From contig CAUAAZ010000028.1 of assembly GCA_958427145.1 (NCBI GenBank), positions 1 to 29,624 of the forward strand: a DNA stretch of 29,624 nucleotides, given 5' to 3'. Of this stretch, positions 1-7,034 are shown piece by piece (within the stretch, counting starts at the first letter, position 1; every line of letters starts with the position of its first letter). Made by a program: the position numbers and the translations under genes. Origin of the DNA: an uncultured Collinsella sp. (GTDB taxonomy: Bacteria; Actinomycetota; Coriobacteriia; Coriobacteriales; Coriobacteriaceae). The notes beneath the pieces were generated by a model, which did no database searches, was not told the DNA's origin, and saw only the letters and a list, made by a program, of their open reading frames with translations.

Positions 1-41
1 ATCGAAACACATCTCCACCGTTCCTTCAACTGGGAAAACGG

Positions 42-74
42 CGCCCCCGGACCCCGTGAGGGGCCGCGGGGGCG
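42..74 (-). terminator. Intrinsic terminator after rluD
   Basis: Read on the minus strand, a very GC-rich hairpin (CGCCCCCG...CGGGGGCG arms with an inner CCCC/GGGG stem and a TCAC loop) is followed by CCGTTTTCCC. It lies about 65 bases beyond the rluD stop and would end the lspA-rluD transcript. The T-run is short, so efficiency is uncertain. Confidence 0.6.
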
Positions 75-137
75 TTCGGCTAACTGCGGGAGCGAGCCAT
101 CAGCTCAAAGTGTTCGGCTGAGATCGGAAATCAACCG

Positions 138-1151
138 CTAGGCTTCGAGCAGGCCGAGCTGCGGGACGATGTCGTCGCCGGCGGCAGTGCGACCAAGCGA
201 ACGCGGGGCCAGATCGTCCAGAACCGCGGCAAGATCCCACGGCAGCTCATCACGGCACTCAATGCGCTCCCCCGTCACGGGATGGTCGAATGCAACGCGC
301 CAGGAATGAAGGAATTGCCTGGTCAGACCCTGATCGGCGCGCGCATCGCACTTGCCGTAGAGTGGATCGCCCACGCAGGCGTGGTTGATATGGCGCATAT
401 GCACACGAATCTGATGTGTGCGGCCCGTAAACAGGTGGCACTCGACAAGCGTATAACCGTCGTCAAATCGCGTGGAATCGAAGCGCTCGAGGACCTTAAA
501 GGTCGTAATGGCCTGGCGCGCGAAAGGATCGTCCGAAACCGCCATCTTGACACGGTCGCGCGTCGATCGGGCAATGCCGGTGTTGATGGTGCCCTCGTCC
601 ATGGCGATGTGCCCGTGAACAAGTGTGATATAGCGACGGTCGAGCGTACGCGTGCGGATGAGATTTTGGAGCGCGCGCTGGGTGTCGTCGTCCTTTGCCG
701 CAAGCATGAGACCCGAGGTATCGCGATCCAGGCGATGCACAATACCGGGGCGGTCCTCGCCCTGCACGGTGCCCAGATGGTCGCTACCGCAGTGATAGAC
801 CAGGGCATTCGCGAGCGTACCGCTCTCATGACCATGCGCAGGATGGCACACCAGGCCGCGCTGCTTGGAGAGCACGATAAGGTAGTCGTCCTCATAGCGA
901 ATGTCGAGCGGGATGGCCTCGGGAATCACATCGGTGGGATCGTGCGGCTCGGGCAAATCGACCGAAATACGATCGCCGGCTCGAACGGCGTACTTTTTGG
1001 ACAGGCAGGTCTCGCCATTGACACATACGGCACCGCCCTCAATCAGATGCGCGCAGGCAGAACGTGTAGGGCAGCCGTCATTGGCGCCCAGATAAGCGTC
1101 AAGACGCTGACCAGCGGCATCGTCGGCAACAAGAATATGGACGTCGGCCAT
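138..1151 (-). CDS. rluD: RluA-family 23S rRNA pseudouridine synthase (RluD-like)
   Basis: Converts uridine to pseudouridine in structured RNA, probably helix 69 of 23S rRNA if it is a true RluD. The 337-residue protein has an N-terminal S4-type RNA-binding region (about residues 10-65) and a pseudouridine synthase domain from about residue 85. The family motif HRLDRDTSG sits at residues 139-147; D142 is the expected nucleophile. RTHQIRVHM, the second conserved block, is also present. Length is normal. The ATG overlaps the lspA stop as TAATG, so translation is probably coupled. The lspA-rluD order is common in bacteria. RluC or RluA specificity cannot be excluded from sequence alone, so the family call is safer than the exact target. 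Confidence 0.88.
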   Translation of the reverse strand: MADVHILVADDAAGQRLDAYLGANDGCPTRSACAHLIEGGAVCVNGETCLSKKYAVRAGDRISVDLPEPHDPTDVIPEAIPLDIRYEDDYLIVLSKQRGLVCHPAHGHESGTLANALVYHCGSDHLGTVQGEDRPGIVHRLDRDTSGLMLAAKDDDTQRALQNLIRTRTLDRRYITLVHGHIAMDEGTINTGIARSTRDRVKMAVSDDPFARQAITTFKVLERFDSTRFDDGYTLVECHLFTGRTHQIRVHMRHINHACVGDPLYGKCDARADQGLTRQFLHSWRVAFDHPVTGERIECRDELPWDLAAVLDDLAPRSLGRTAAGDDIVPQLGLLEA

Positions 1152-1750
1152 TAGCGCTCGTTCCTTTCGCGAATTTTGCGGGCACGCTCCCCGCGTTGCT
1201 GGGCCTTGCGCTTAGCGCGGGCCTCGTCACGGGCGTTAAGCTCGGCGGTCGCATCGACCTCACGGGACGCAGGGCTCAAGAACATGTAGCCGAAGAGGGC
1301 GAGCACGACGCCCAAGGTAATGCCGATATCGGCCACGTTAAAGACAGGAAAGTCGATGAACGTGGTGGCTATAAAATCGGTCACGAAGCCAAAGGCCAAA
1401 CGATCGATAGCGTTGCCGATAGCACCGCCCGCAACCATCGCCATGCCCACAACCTCAAGATGGGCGAGCTGGGGTGCACGAACGAGGTACACGGCAATAG
1501 CGATAATGACCGCCAACGCCAGCACGGCAAACGCGATGCCATGCCCCTCGCCCATACTAAAGGCAGCACCGATATTGCGGACAAACATAAAGTCGATGAC
1601 ACCGGGGATAAAAGTCACATGCAGAGCATCGCCCACGGCACGAACCGCAAGCTTGGTCAGCTGGTCAACAAGCAGCACAACGAGCGCAACCCCACCAGCA
1701 ACACCCAACCGCCAACGCAAAGGCGGCGTCATATCCCCAGTACGACCCAA
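1151..1750 (-). CDS. lspA: Lipoprotein signal peptidase (signal peptidase II)
   Basis: Membrane aspartyl protease that removes signal peptides from diacylglyceryl-prolipoproteins. Four hydrophobic segments are visible, with the conserved VDQLTK block near the first, RNIGAAFS in the loop, and the two catalytic aspartates in NAIDR (D116) and FNVAD (D141), counted from the TTG start. A basic tail of about 40 residues (many Arg/Lys/Glu) follows the last membrane segment and is longer than in E. coli LspA. Two starts are possible: TTG at 1750 with AGGGG six bases upstream, or ATG at 1732 with GGGG close upstream; I give the first. The stop overlaps the rluD ATG. Confidence 0.9.
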   Translation of the reverse strand: MGRTGDMTPPLRWRLGVAGGVALVVLLVDQLTKLAVRAVGDALHVTFIPGVIDFMFVRNIGAAFSMGEGHGIAFAVLALAVIIAIAVYLVRAPQLAHLEVVGMAMVAGGAIGNAIDRLAFGFVTDFIATTFIDFPVFNVADIGITLGVVLALFGYMFLSPASREVDATAELNARDEARAKRKAQQRGERARKIRERNER

Positions 1751-1800
1751 ATCAATCCCCTACCCTCAAGAACATCGAATTACGTTTAACGCAGTAGATA

Positions 1801-1806
1801 ATCATA
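1801..1806 (-). promoter_or_regulatory. Candidate promoter -10 for lspA-rluD
   Basis: TATGAT on the minus strand about 50 bases upstream of the lspA start is a good -10 match. The best -35 candidate is TTGTCG with a long 19-base spacer. It lies downstream of the structured ileS-lspA spacer and its terminator, which fits a separate lspA transcript. Confidence 0.4.
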
Positions 1807-1911
1807 CATTGACGCAAGCAAGAAGCGACAAATCTCCCAAGAACGGAAACACCGCAGGTAGAGCATAAATGAGCGAGCGGGTCGCATTTGAGACAAGGTG
1901 ACGGGAAACGA

Positions 1912-1940
1912 AAGGGCGCTGACCTTTCGGTCGCGCCCTT
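1912..1940 (-). terminator. Terminator hairpin in the ileS-lspA spacer
   Basis: An 8-bp AAGGGCGC/GCGCCCTT stem extended by GACC/GGTC (one bulged base), followed on the minus strand by TTTCGTTTCC. It would end the ileS transcript, or a small RNA made from the spacer, before the lspA promoter. Confidence 0.6.
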
Positions 1941-2054
1941 GAAATTGAACGTCAGATTGTCCAAATGCGGCCCGCGCAGCGTCGGCAGGTCCGCCGTTCG
2001 GCAGAACGGCGGAACCCCCAATTGCCGCTCTGGGCGGGTTTGCAGCGTCAACCT
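1941..2054 (-). other. Nested inverted repeats (candidate structured RNA)
   Basis: The minus strand between the ileS stem-loop and the terminator at 1912-1940 can fold as one nested structure. An inner hairpin at 1988-2016 (CCGCCGTTC/GAACGGCGG, loop TGCC) is enclosed by CGGCA/TGCCG, then CCCGC/GCGGG, then CAAA/TTTG. Overlapping short open frames exist but have low-complexity, unconvincing translations and no good ribosome-binding sites. It could be a 3' UTR structure, a small RNA, or a dispersed palindromic repeat; I do not recognise a known family. Confidence 0.4.
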
Positions 2055-2082
2055 GTTACGCGGTTTGGTAAAACCGCGTAAC
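2055..2082 (-). repeat. Perfect 12-bp hairpin at the ileS stop codon
   Basis: GTTACGCGGTTT and AAACCGCGTAAC pair perfectly around a four-base loop, beginning within the ileS stop codon on the minus strand. No T-run follows, so it is more likely an mRNA-end stabiliser or part of the structured spacer than a terminator by itself. Confidence 0.65.
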
Positions 2083-4883
2083 TACAAGGCATTCGCGCAG
2101 CGCTTGCAGATATGCGCGTGGCCGTTGTACTCGCCGACGGTGGTGCGATAGTTCCAGCAACGATCGCAGCACTCGCCCTCGGCAGCCTCGATGGCAACGG
2201 AGAGCTCCTCGCCCTGGGTCAGCTCAACATCGGAGACGATGTAGAACTCGGCCAGGTCGACGACCTTGTCGCCGGTCAGCAGCGCGTACATCTCGGCGGG
2301 AACGACCGCCTTGACGCGAACCTGCTGGCTCTTGGTGAAGGTGCCGGCAGAGCGGGCATCCTCAAGGGCCTTGGTCACGGCGCTACGAAGCTCGAGCGAA
2401 GCCTCGAGCACGCCCTCAAACTCATTGGCCTCGTCAACCGTGATGGGCGACTTGTACCAATCGAGCAGCGCGGCGTACTTCTGGTGATCGACGCAGCCGG
2501 CGGGCGCATATGCCATGGCCTCGTCGACCGTATAGGACAGGATCGGCTGCAGGTCGCGCATGAGCATCGAGAAGAGCTCGGCCAGCACGGTCTGGGCGCT
2601 GCGACGCTCGAGCGAGCCGGGCTTGTCGCAGTACAGACGGTCCTTCAGAGCGTCGAGATACACGTTGGAAAGCTCGGTAACCACAAAGTCGTAGAGCGCA
2701 CGGTAGGCGCGCGGGAACTCATAGCTGGCGTAGGCGTCGTCGACCTCGGCCTGGACCTGGGTCAGGCGGGCAACCATGAGCTTGTCGAGCGGCAGCAGGT
2801 CGGCAAAGGCGACGCCGTCGGTCTCGGGCTCAAACTGGCCTTCGAGCTCGGAGAGCAGGAAGCGCAGCGTGTTACGGAAACGACGGTAGGCATCGGACGT
2901 ACGAGCGAGAATCTCGTGGTCGATGGACACATCGGAGCTGGTATCGACGGAGGCAACCCACAGACGGATGATGTCGGCACCCATCTCGTCGCAGACCTTA
3001 TTGGGGTCGATGACGTTGCCAAGCGACTTGGACATTTTGCGGCCCTGGCCGTCGAGCGTGAAGCCCTGCGAGACGACGGCCTTGTACGGAGCATGGCCGT
3101 TGGCGCCCACCGAGGTGAGCAGCGAGCTCTGGAACCAACCGCGGTGCTGATCGGAGCCCTCGAGATACACGTCCGCCGGGTACTCAAGCTCGGGACGGTA
3201 CTCGCAGACGGCCTTCCAGGAAACGCCGGAATCCCACCACACGTCGAGGATGTCCTTATCGGCCTTGAGGTGATGGCCGCCGCACTTGGGGCAAACGCAA
3301 GCCTCGCCCAGGTAGCTCTCGGGTGCGTCGTTGAACCAGGCGTCGGAGCCCTTCTCGTGGAAGAGCTTGATGACGGCATCGAGCGTGGCGTCGTTCATGA
3401 CCTTCTCGCCGCAGTCGGCGCAAGTGTAGCTGGGGATAGGCACGCCCCAGTTGCGCTGACGGCTGATGCACCAGTCGGGACGCTGCTCGACCATGGCACC
3501 GATGCGGTTGGCCGCGTGGGCCGGATACCACTTGACGTTCTCGCGGACCTCTTTGCCAGCCTGCTCGCGCAAACCGGTCTTATCCATCGAGACAAACCAC
3601 TGGTCGGTAGCACGGAAGAGCACCGGGTGCTTGCAGCGCCAGCAGTGCGGATAGCTGTGCGTGATCTTCTTCTCGAGGACCAGGGTGCCGCGCTCGCGCA
3701 GGAACTCGATGATGTGCGGGTTGGCCTCGTCGGTATCCATGCCGCTGAAGGGGCCGCCGGTGCCAAACTCCTCACCGGTGTAGAACTTGCCGTCGTCATC
3801 GACCGGCATGCAGATGTCGGTGATGCCCTCCTTGAGGCAGGCAAAGTAGTCGTCGACACCGTGGCCGGGCGAGTTGTGGACGATACCGGTACCGTCATCG
3901 ACACCGACGTAATCGGCCAGCAGCGCCACGCCCTCGACACCGTCAAAGATCGGCTGCTTGTAGTGGATGTGGTGGAAAGTCTCGGCGGGAACCACGTAGG
4001 GCTTGCCGTCGACCATGACCGGGGTGTACTCCCAGCCAAACTCTTCGCAGCACTTGGGAGCCAGGTCCTCGAGCATGACCTCGGCGCGGCCGTCGTGCTC
4101 AACGGCGACGTAGGCGGCGCCGGGTTTGAGGGAAACTGCCTGGTCAGAGGGGATGGTCCACGGCGTGGTCGTCCAGATGATGAAGTCAACCGGGCCGTCG
4201 AAGTTCTCGAGGCCGGCGGGCTTGGAGGTCATCTCGAAGCGCACGAAGATGGACGGGCTCGTCTCGTCGGAGTACTCAATCTCGGCCTCGGCAAGTGCGG
4301 TGTGGCAGTGCTTGCACCAGTGGACGGGCTTATGACCGCGATAGATCATGCCCTTATCGAACATGGCCTTGAAGACCTCGATGTCGGCGGCATCGTGCTG
4401 GTGATAGAGCGTCAGGTAGGGGTTGTCCCAGTCGCCGAGCACGCCCAGACGACGGAAGCCGGCCTTCTGCAGCTCGATGTTCTCGACAGCGAACTCGTTG
4501 CAGAGCTCACGGATCTTGGCCGTGGGGGTCTGGTTGAACTTCTCGGTGCCGAGCTTCTCCTCGACCTTGTGCTCGATCGGCTGGCCGTGGCAGTCCCAAC
4601 CGGGGACATAGGGAACCTCATAGCCCTGCATCATCCAGTAGCGGTTGATCATGTCCTTGGAGATCTTGTTCATGGCATGGCCGATGTGGATCGGACCGTT
4701 GGCGTACGGAGGGCCGTCGTGCAGCACGAACTTCTTGTGACCCTCGTTCTTCTTCAGAACCTGCTCGTAGACCTTGTTGTCCTGCCAGTCCTTGAGTCGC
4801 TTGGGCTCGGACTTGGAAAGACCGGCACGCATGGGAAAACCGGTCTTGGGCAGATTCATCGTCTGCTTGTACTCGTTTGCCAC
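2082..4883 (-). CDS. ileS: Isoleucyl-tRNA synthetase
   Basis: Charges tRNA-Ile with isoleucine. The 933-residue class I synthetase has HIGH at residues 66-69, WDCHGQPIE, a CP1 editing domain with TTTPWTIP and the HNSPGHGVDD block, KMSKS at 616-620, an anticodon-binding domain, and a C-terminal zinc-binding region (CDRCWNYR...CKRC), as in the eubacterial type. I choose GTG at 4883, which has AAAGGGG four bases upstream and gives MANEYKQTMNLPKTG. An upstream in-frame extension to 4988 runs through the T-box terminator and should be rejected; ATG at 4859 lacks a Shine-Dalgarno site. Expression is predicted to be controlled by the T-box leader at about 4925-5220. Confidence 0.97.
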   Translation of the reverse strand: MANEYKQTMNLPKTGFPMRAGLSKSEPKRLKDWQDNKVYEQVLKKNEGHKKFVLHDGPPYANGPIHIGHAMNKISKDMINRYWMMQGYEVPYVPGWDCHGQPIEHKVEEKLGTEKFNQTPTAKIRELCNEFAVENIELQKAGFRRLGVLGDWDNPYLTLYHQHDAADIEVFKAMFDKGMIYRGHKPVHWCKHCHTALAEAEIEYSDETSPSIFVRFEMTSKPAGLENFDGPVDFIIWTTTPWTIPSDQAVSLKPGAAYVAVEHDGRAEVMLEDLAPKCCEEFGWEYTPVMVDGKPYVVPAETFHHIHYKQPIFDGVEGVALLADYVGVDDGTGIVHNSPGHGVDDYFACLKEGITDICMPVDDDGKFYTGEEFGTGGPFSGMDTDEANPHIIEFLRERGTLVLEKKITHSYPHCWRCKHPVLFRATDQWFVSMDKTGLREQAGKEVRENVKWYPAHAANRIGAMVEQRPDWCISRQRNWGVPIPSYTCADCGEKVMNDATLDAVIKLFHEKGSDAWFNDAPESYLGEACVCPKCGGHHLKADKDILDVWWDSGVSWKAVCEYRPELEYPADVYLEGSDQHRGWFQSSLLTSVGANGHAPYKAVVSQGFTLDGQGRKMSKSLGNVIDPNKVCDEMGADIIRLWVASVDTSSDVSIDHEILARTSDAYRRFRNTLRFLLSELEGQFEPETDGVAFADLLPLDKLMVARLTQVQAEVDDAYASYEFPRAYRALYDFVVTELSNVYLDALKDRLYCDKPGSLERRSAQTVLAELFSMLMRDLQPILSYTVDEAMAYAPAGCVDHQKYAALLDWYKSPITVDEANEFEGVLEASLELRSAVTKALEDARSAGTFTKSQQVRVKAVVPAEMYALLTGDKVVDLAEFYIVSDVELTQGEELSVAIEAAEGECCDRCWNYRTTVGEYNGHAHICKRCANAL

Positions 4884-4924
4884 GGTACCCCTTTCATGTC
4901 GTGGGCGCGCACGCCCATTGGGCA

Positions 4925-5220
4925 CCAAAAAAGCGCCCGTCCCTACAAGCTGGGACGAAGCGCCAAAAAACGAGCTGTACGCCCGCAAAAGCTCTTCGCT
5001 TAACCACCCAGCTTAGATGCCCTCGCCCGCGTAATCGCGCGCTCGCATCCGTTACTCGGCTGGCCTGTATCGACGACCATCTCGGCGATATCTACTAAGA
5101 TGTGCCTGTGCGGCACATCCGTTTGGACCGCAGCTCCGGGGTGATTTTCATCGGTCGCATGCACGGGTTCTCAGCGCTCCCCGCTCTCTGTAGCATGCGT
5201 ACGGCCGACTACTCGTCCCC
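4925..5220 (-). promoter_or_regulatory. T-box riboswitch of ileS (Ile specifier)
   Basis: The minus-strand leader has the hallmarks of a T-box element, which senses uncharged tRNA-Ile. Stem I starts with GGGGACGAGTAGTCGG (5220-5205) and contains the conserved CAGAGAGC...GCTGAGAACC region (5190-5163). The specifier loop reads GAAAATCACC, with ATC (Ile) at 5145-5143 followed by A. The T-box core TGGGTGGTTA lies at 5010-5001. AGCTGGG at 5013-5007 is exactly complementary to CCCAGCT at 4954-4948, which is part of the 5' side of the terminator. This gives mutually exclusive antiterminator and terminator folds. Confidence 0.9.
4927..4964 (-). terminator. Conditional terminator of the ileS T-box
   Basis: GGCGC, TT, CGTCCC pairs with GGGACG, G, GCGC around a loop containing AGCTTGTA, followed by TTTTTT on the minus strand. 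It forms when the tRNA is charged; the alternative antiterminator uses CCCAGCT from this hairpin. Confidence 0.88.
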
Positions 5221-5239
5221 ATCAACGCTCATGCGGTGT

Positions 5240-5245
5240 ATGCTA
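5240..5245 (-). promoter_or_regulatory. Candidate -10 for the ileS T-box transcript
   Basis: TAGCAT on the minus strand lies about 20 bases upstream of T-box stem I. A T-rich -35 candidate (TTTTTC) sits 17 bases upstream. The position fits the predicted start of the leader RNA. The divergent dehydrogenase gene shares this intergenic region. Confidence 0.4.
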
Positions 5246-5369
5246 GCACGTTCCGCGCCGGCGAAAAACCCTCAACATTGGTTTCATATTTTCGAAATTT
5301 CTTGCGGCCGCGGGCCGTCTCCTGGAGCAAAATACCTGTAAGCACTTTATCGAGCGAAAGAAGGTTGCT

Positions 5370-6452
5370 ATGCGCACGATCGGAATGAGCGACTATACCG
5401 TCGGCGAGGATTGCTTTACCGAGCTGCCCTCCGCACTGGCAGAGTACGGAGCGACCAAGGTAGCCATCATTGGCGGCAAACGAGCCCTGGCTGCGGCGCT
5501 GCCGGGCATCGAGGCGGCGCTTGAAGGTACCGATGTCGAGATTCTTGAGACGCGCGTCTATGGCACCAACAGTACGCGTGCCAATATCGCCAAAGTCGTG
5601 AACTCCCCTGCCTGCCAGGAAGCTGACGTGCTTATCGCATGCGGTGGCGGCAAGGCGCTCGACACCGTGAAGACCGCAGCCATCGAGCTCAAGAAGATCG
5701 TCTTTACCGTGCCGACGATCTGCTCCAACTGCTCCGCCGCGACCGCCATTGCCGTCGTGTACAACGACGACGGATCACTCGAGGGCTATTCGTACCCCAA
5801 CCGACCGGCGCACATCTTCATCAATCCCAAGATCATCGCCGAGGCTCCGGCGGAGTACTTCTGGGCTGGCGTGGGCGATGCCCTGTCCAAGCAGCCCGAG
5901 GTCGAGTACGCCACAAGCGCCGGTAATTTGGAGCACACCGCCGGACTTGGCCTGGCACTCGCCCACACCTGCTCCGAGCCGCTGTTTACCTACGGCGTCC
6001 AGGGTCTTGAGGATGTGCGCCAGGACCTGTCGAGCGAGGCCGTAAAGCAGATCGCGCTCGATATCGTGGTCAACACGGGCTATGTCTCGAACCTGACCAA
6101 CCAAAACGATTACTACTACAACTCGAGCGTGGCGCATGCGTTCTACAACGCCACGTGCAGCATTCCGCGCGAGGGCTCCTACCTACACGGCGAGGTCGTG
6201 AGCCTGGGCGTGCTGGTGCTGTTTGCCTATACGGGCGACACCGAGAACCTTGAGCGCTACGCCGCCTTTAACAAGCAAATGGGGCTGCCCGTGACGCTTG
6301 AGCAGGTCGGGCTTTCCGAGGCCGACATCCCTGCCCTGTGCGAGCACGCGCACGCCACCAACGAGTGGAAGCAAGGCAACCCGGAGCCCTTCACCGACGA
6401 GAAATTCGCCGCCGCCATCAAAGCCGCCAACGCCTACGGCCACACGCTCTAG
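5370..6452 (+). CDS. Iron-containing (GldA-type) alcohol dehydrogenase
   Basis: A 360-residue NAD(P)-dependent, divalent-metal dehydrogenase of the glycerol dehydrogenase-like superfamily. It has a Rossmann-like N-terminal half with GGGKALDTVK (92-101), and the helical C-terminal half carries the three expected metal ligands: D170 in GVGDALSK, H256 in HAFYN and H273 in LHGEVV. It is therefore probably active. Substrate cannot be read from sequence: glycerol, propanediol or hydroxy acids are all possible for the family. The ATG has AAGAAGG six bases upstream. It is a single-gene unit, divergent from the ileS leader and closed by a strong terminator at 6462-6506. Confidence 0.85.
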   Translation: MRTIGMSDYTVGEDCFTELPSALAEYGATKVAIIGGKRALAAALPGIEAALEGTDVEILETRVYGTNSTRANIAKVVNSPACQEADVLIACGGGKALDTVKTAAIELKKIVFTVPTICSNCSAATAIAVVYNDDGSLEGYSYPNRPAHIFINPKIIAEAPAEYFWAGVGDALSKQPEVEYATSAGNLEHTAGLGLALAHTCSEPLFTYGVQGLEDVRQDLSSEAVKQIALDIVVNTGYVSNLTNQNDYYYNSSVAHAFYNATCSIPREGSYLHGEVVSLGVLVLFAYTGDTENLERYAAFNKQMGLPVTLEQVGLSEADIPALCEHAHATNEWKQGNPEPFTDEKFAAAIKAANAYGHTL

Positions 6453-6461
6453 ACCCAGGCC

Positions 6462-6506
6462 AAAACCACCACAAAGGTGACAGGCACCTTTGTGGTGGTT
6501 TTTTAT
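6462..6506. terminator. Bidirectional terminator, 18-bp perfect stem
   Basis: AAAACCACCACAAAGGTG and its exact complement surround an ACAGG loop, with T-runs on both strands. It ends the dehydrogenase transcript on plus and the DUF523 transcript on minus. The DUF523 stop codon (6503-6505) lies just beyond its minus-strand arm. Confidence 0.88.
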
Positions 6507-6958
6507 TGCTCCAGCATGCTGGGGTCGAACTCGCTAACCGGGATCACGCGATAACCGTGGCGGAGCAGTAAATCAACGAAGACGCCGTTGCCCGCCGTGA
6601 GGGTGCCACTGAATGTTCCGTCGTAGATGAGGCTCGCGCCGCACGAGGGACTACGGTCCCGCAGGATGCACGCGGCGATCTTTTCCGGCCCACCCGCCTG
6701 CTCGCACATGTCGAGCGCACGTTGGGCGCCTAGGCGAAATTTCAGGTCAACGGATACGCCCTCGCAGGTACGGACCTCGCCGTCCACGATCTCGGACGGC
6801 TTGCGCGGTGTGGGCAGGCCGCCAAAGACCTCAGGGCACACCAAGAGGACCTCGGTCCCCGTACGTTCGCAGGCCTCGACCAACGCGCGGTGGTAGTTGT
6901 CGAGCCCGTTATACTTGCAGCTCTCGCCCATCAAGCAGGCACTTACCACGATCTTCAT
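6503..6958 (-). CDS. DUF523 family protein (possible TudS-type desulfurase)
   Basis: A small 151-residue protein with all DUF523 landmarks: VSACLMGESCKYNG at the N-terminus, CPEVFGGLPTPRKPSEI (41-57), and ILRDRSPSCG (98-107). Cysteines C8, C41 and C106 lie in the conserved blocks. Some DUF523 members are 2-thiouracil desulfurases (TudS) that hold an [4Fe-4S] cluster; whether this one acts on thiouracil is inference. The ATG at 6958 follows GGGGAGAG six bases upstream; a longer in-frame version to 7021 would start inside the ftsH terminator and is rejected. No room for its own promoter is evident between that terminator and the start, so it probably depends on read-through from ftsH. Confidence 0.82.
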   Translation of the reverse strand: MKIVVSACLMGESCKYNGLDNYHRALVEACERTGTEVLLVCPEVFGGLPTPRKPSEIVDGEVRTCEGVSVDLKFRLGAQRALDMCEQAGGPEKIAACILRDRSPSCGASLIYDGTFSGTLTAGNGVFVDLLLRHGYRVIPVSEFDPSMLEQ

Positions 6959-6981
6959 ATACAACTCTCCCCACGCAAAAC

Positions 6982-7012
6982 GCCCCATTTGAGATAAACA
7001 CTCAAATGGGGC
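6982..7012 (-). terminator. Terminator/attenuator between ftsH and DUF523 gene
   Basis: GCCCCATTTGAG and CTCAAATGGGGC form a perfect 12-bp stem with a seven-base loop, followed by GTTTTG on the minus strand. It sits 22 bases after the ftsH stop and would end most ftsH transcripts. Confidence 0.75.
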
Positions 7013-7034
7013 AATTGACACTGCGCAACCAGTA

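Noticed and set aside
1752..2151. Two short open frames in the ileS-lspA spacer
   Set aside because: They run across strong inverted repeats, lack ribosome-binding sites and resemble no family I know. RNA structure or a repeat explains the sequence better.
2112..5003. Very long plus-strand open frame (about 960 codons) opposite ileS
   Set aside because: It is the complement of a clear IleRS gene. The translation is low-complexity (Leu, Val, Gly, Asp, His rich) with no domain, a typical shadow of GC-rich coding DNA.
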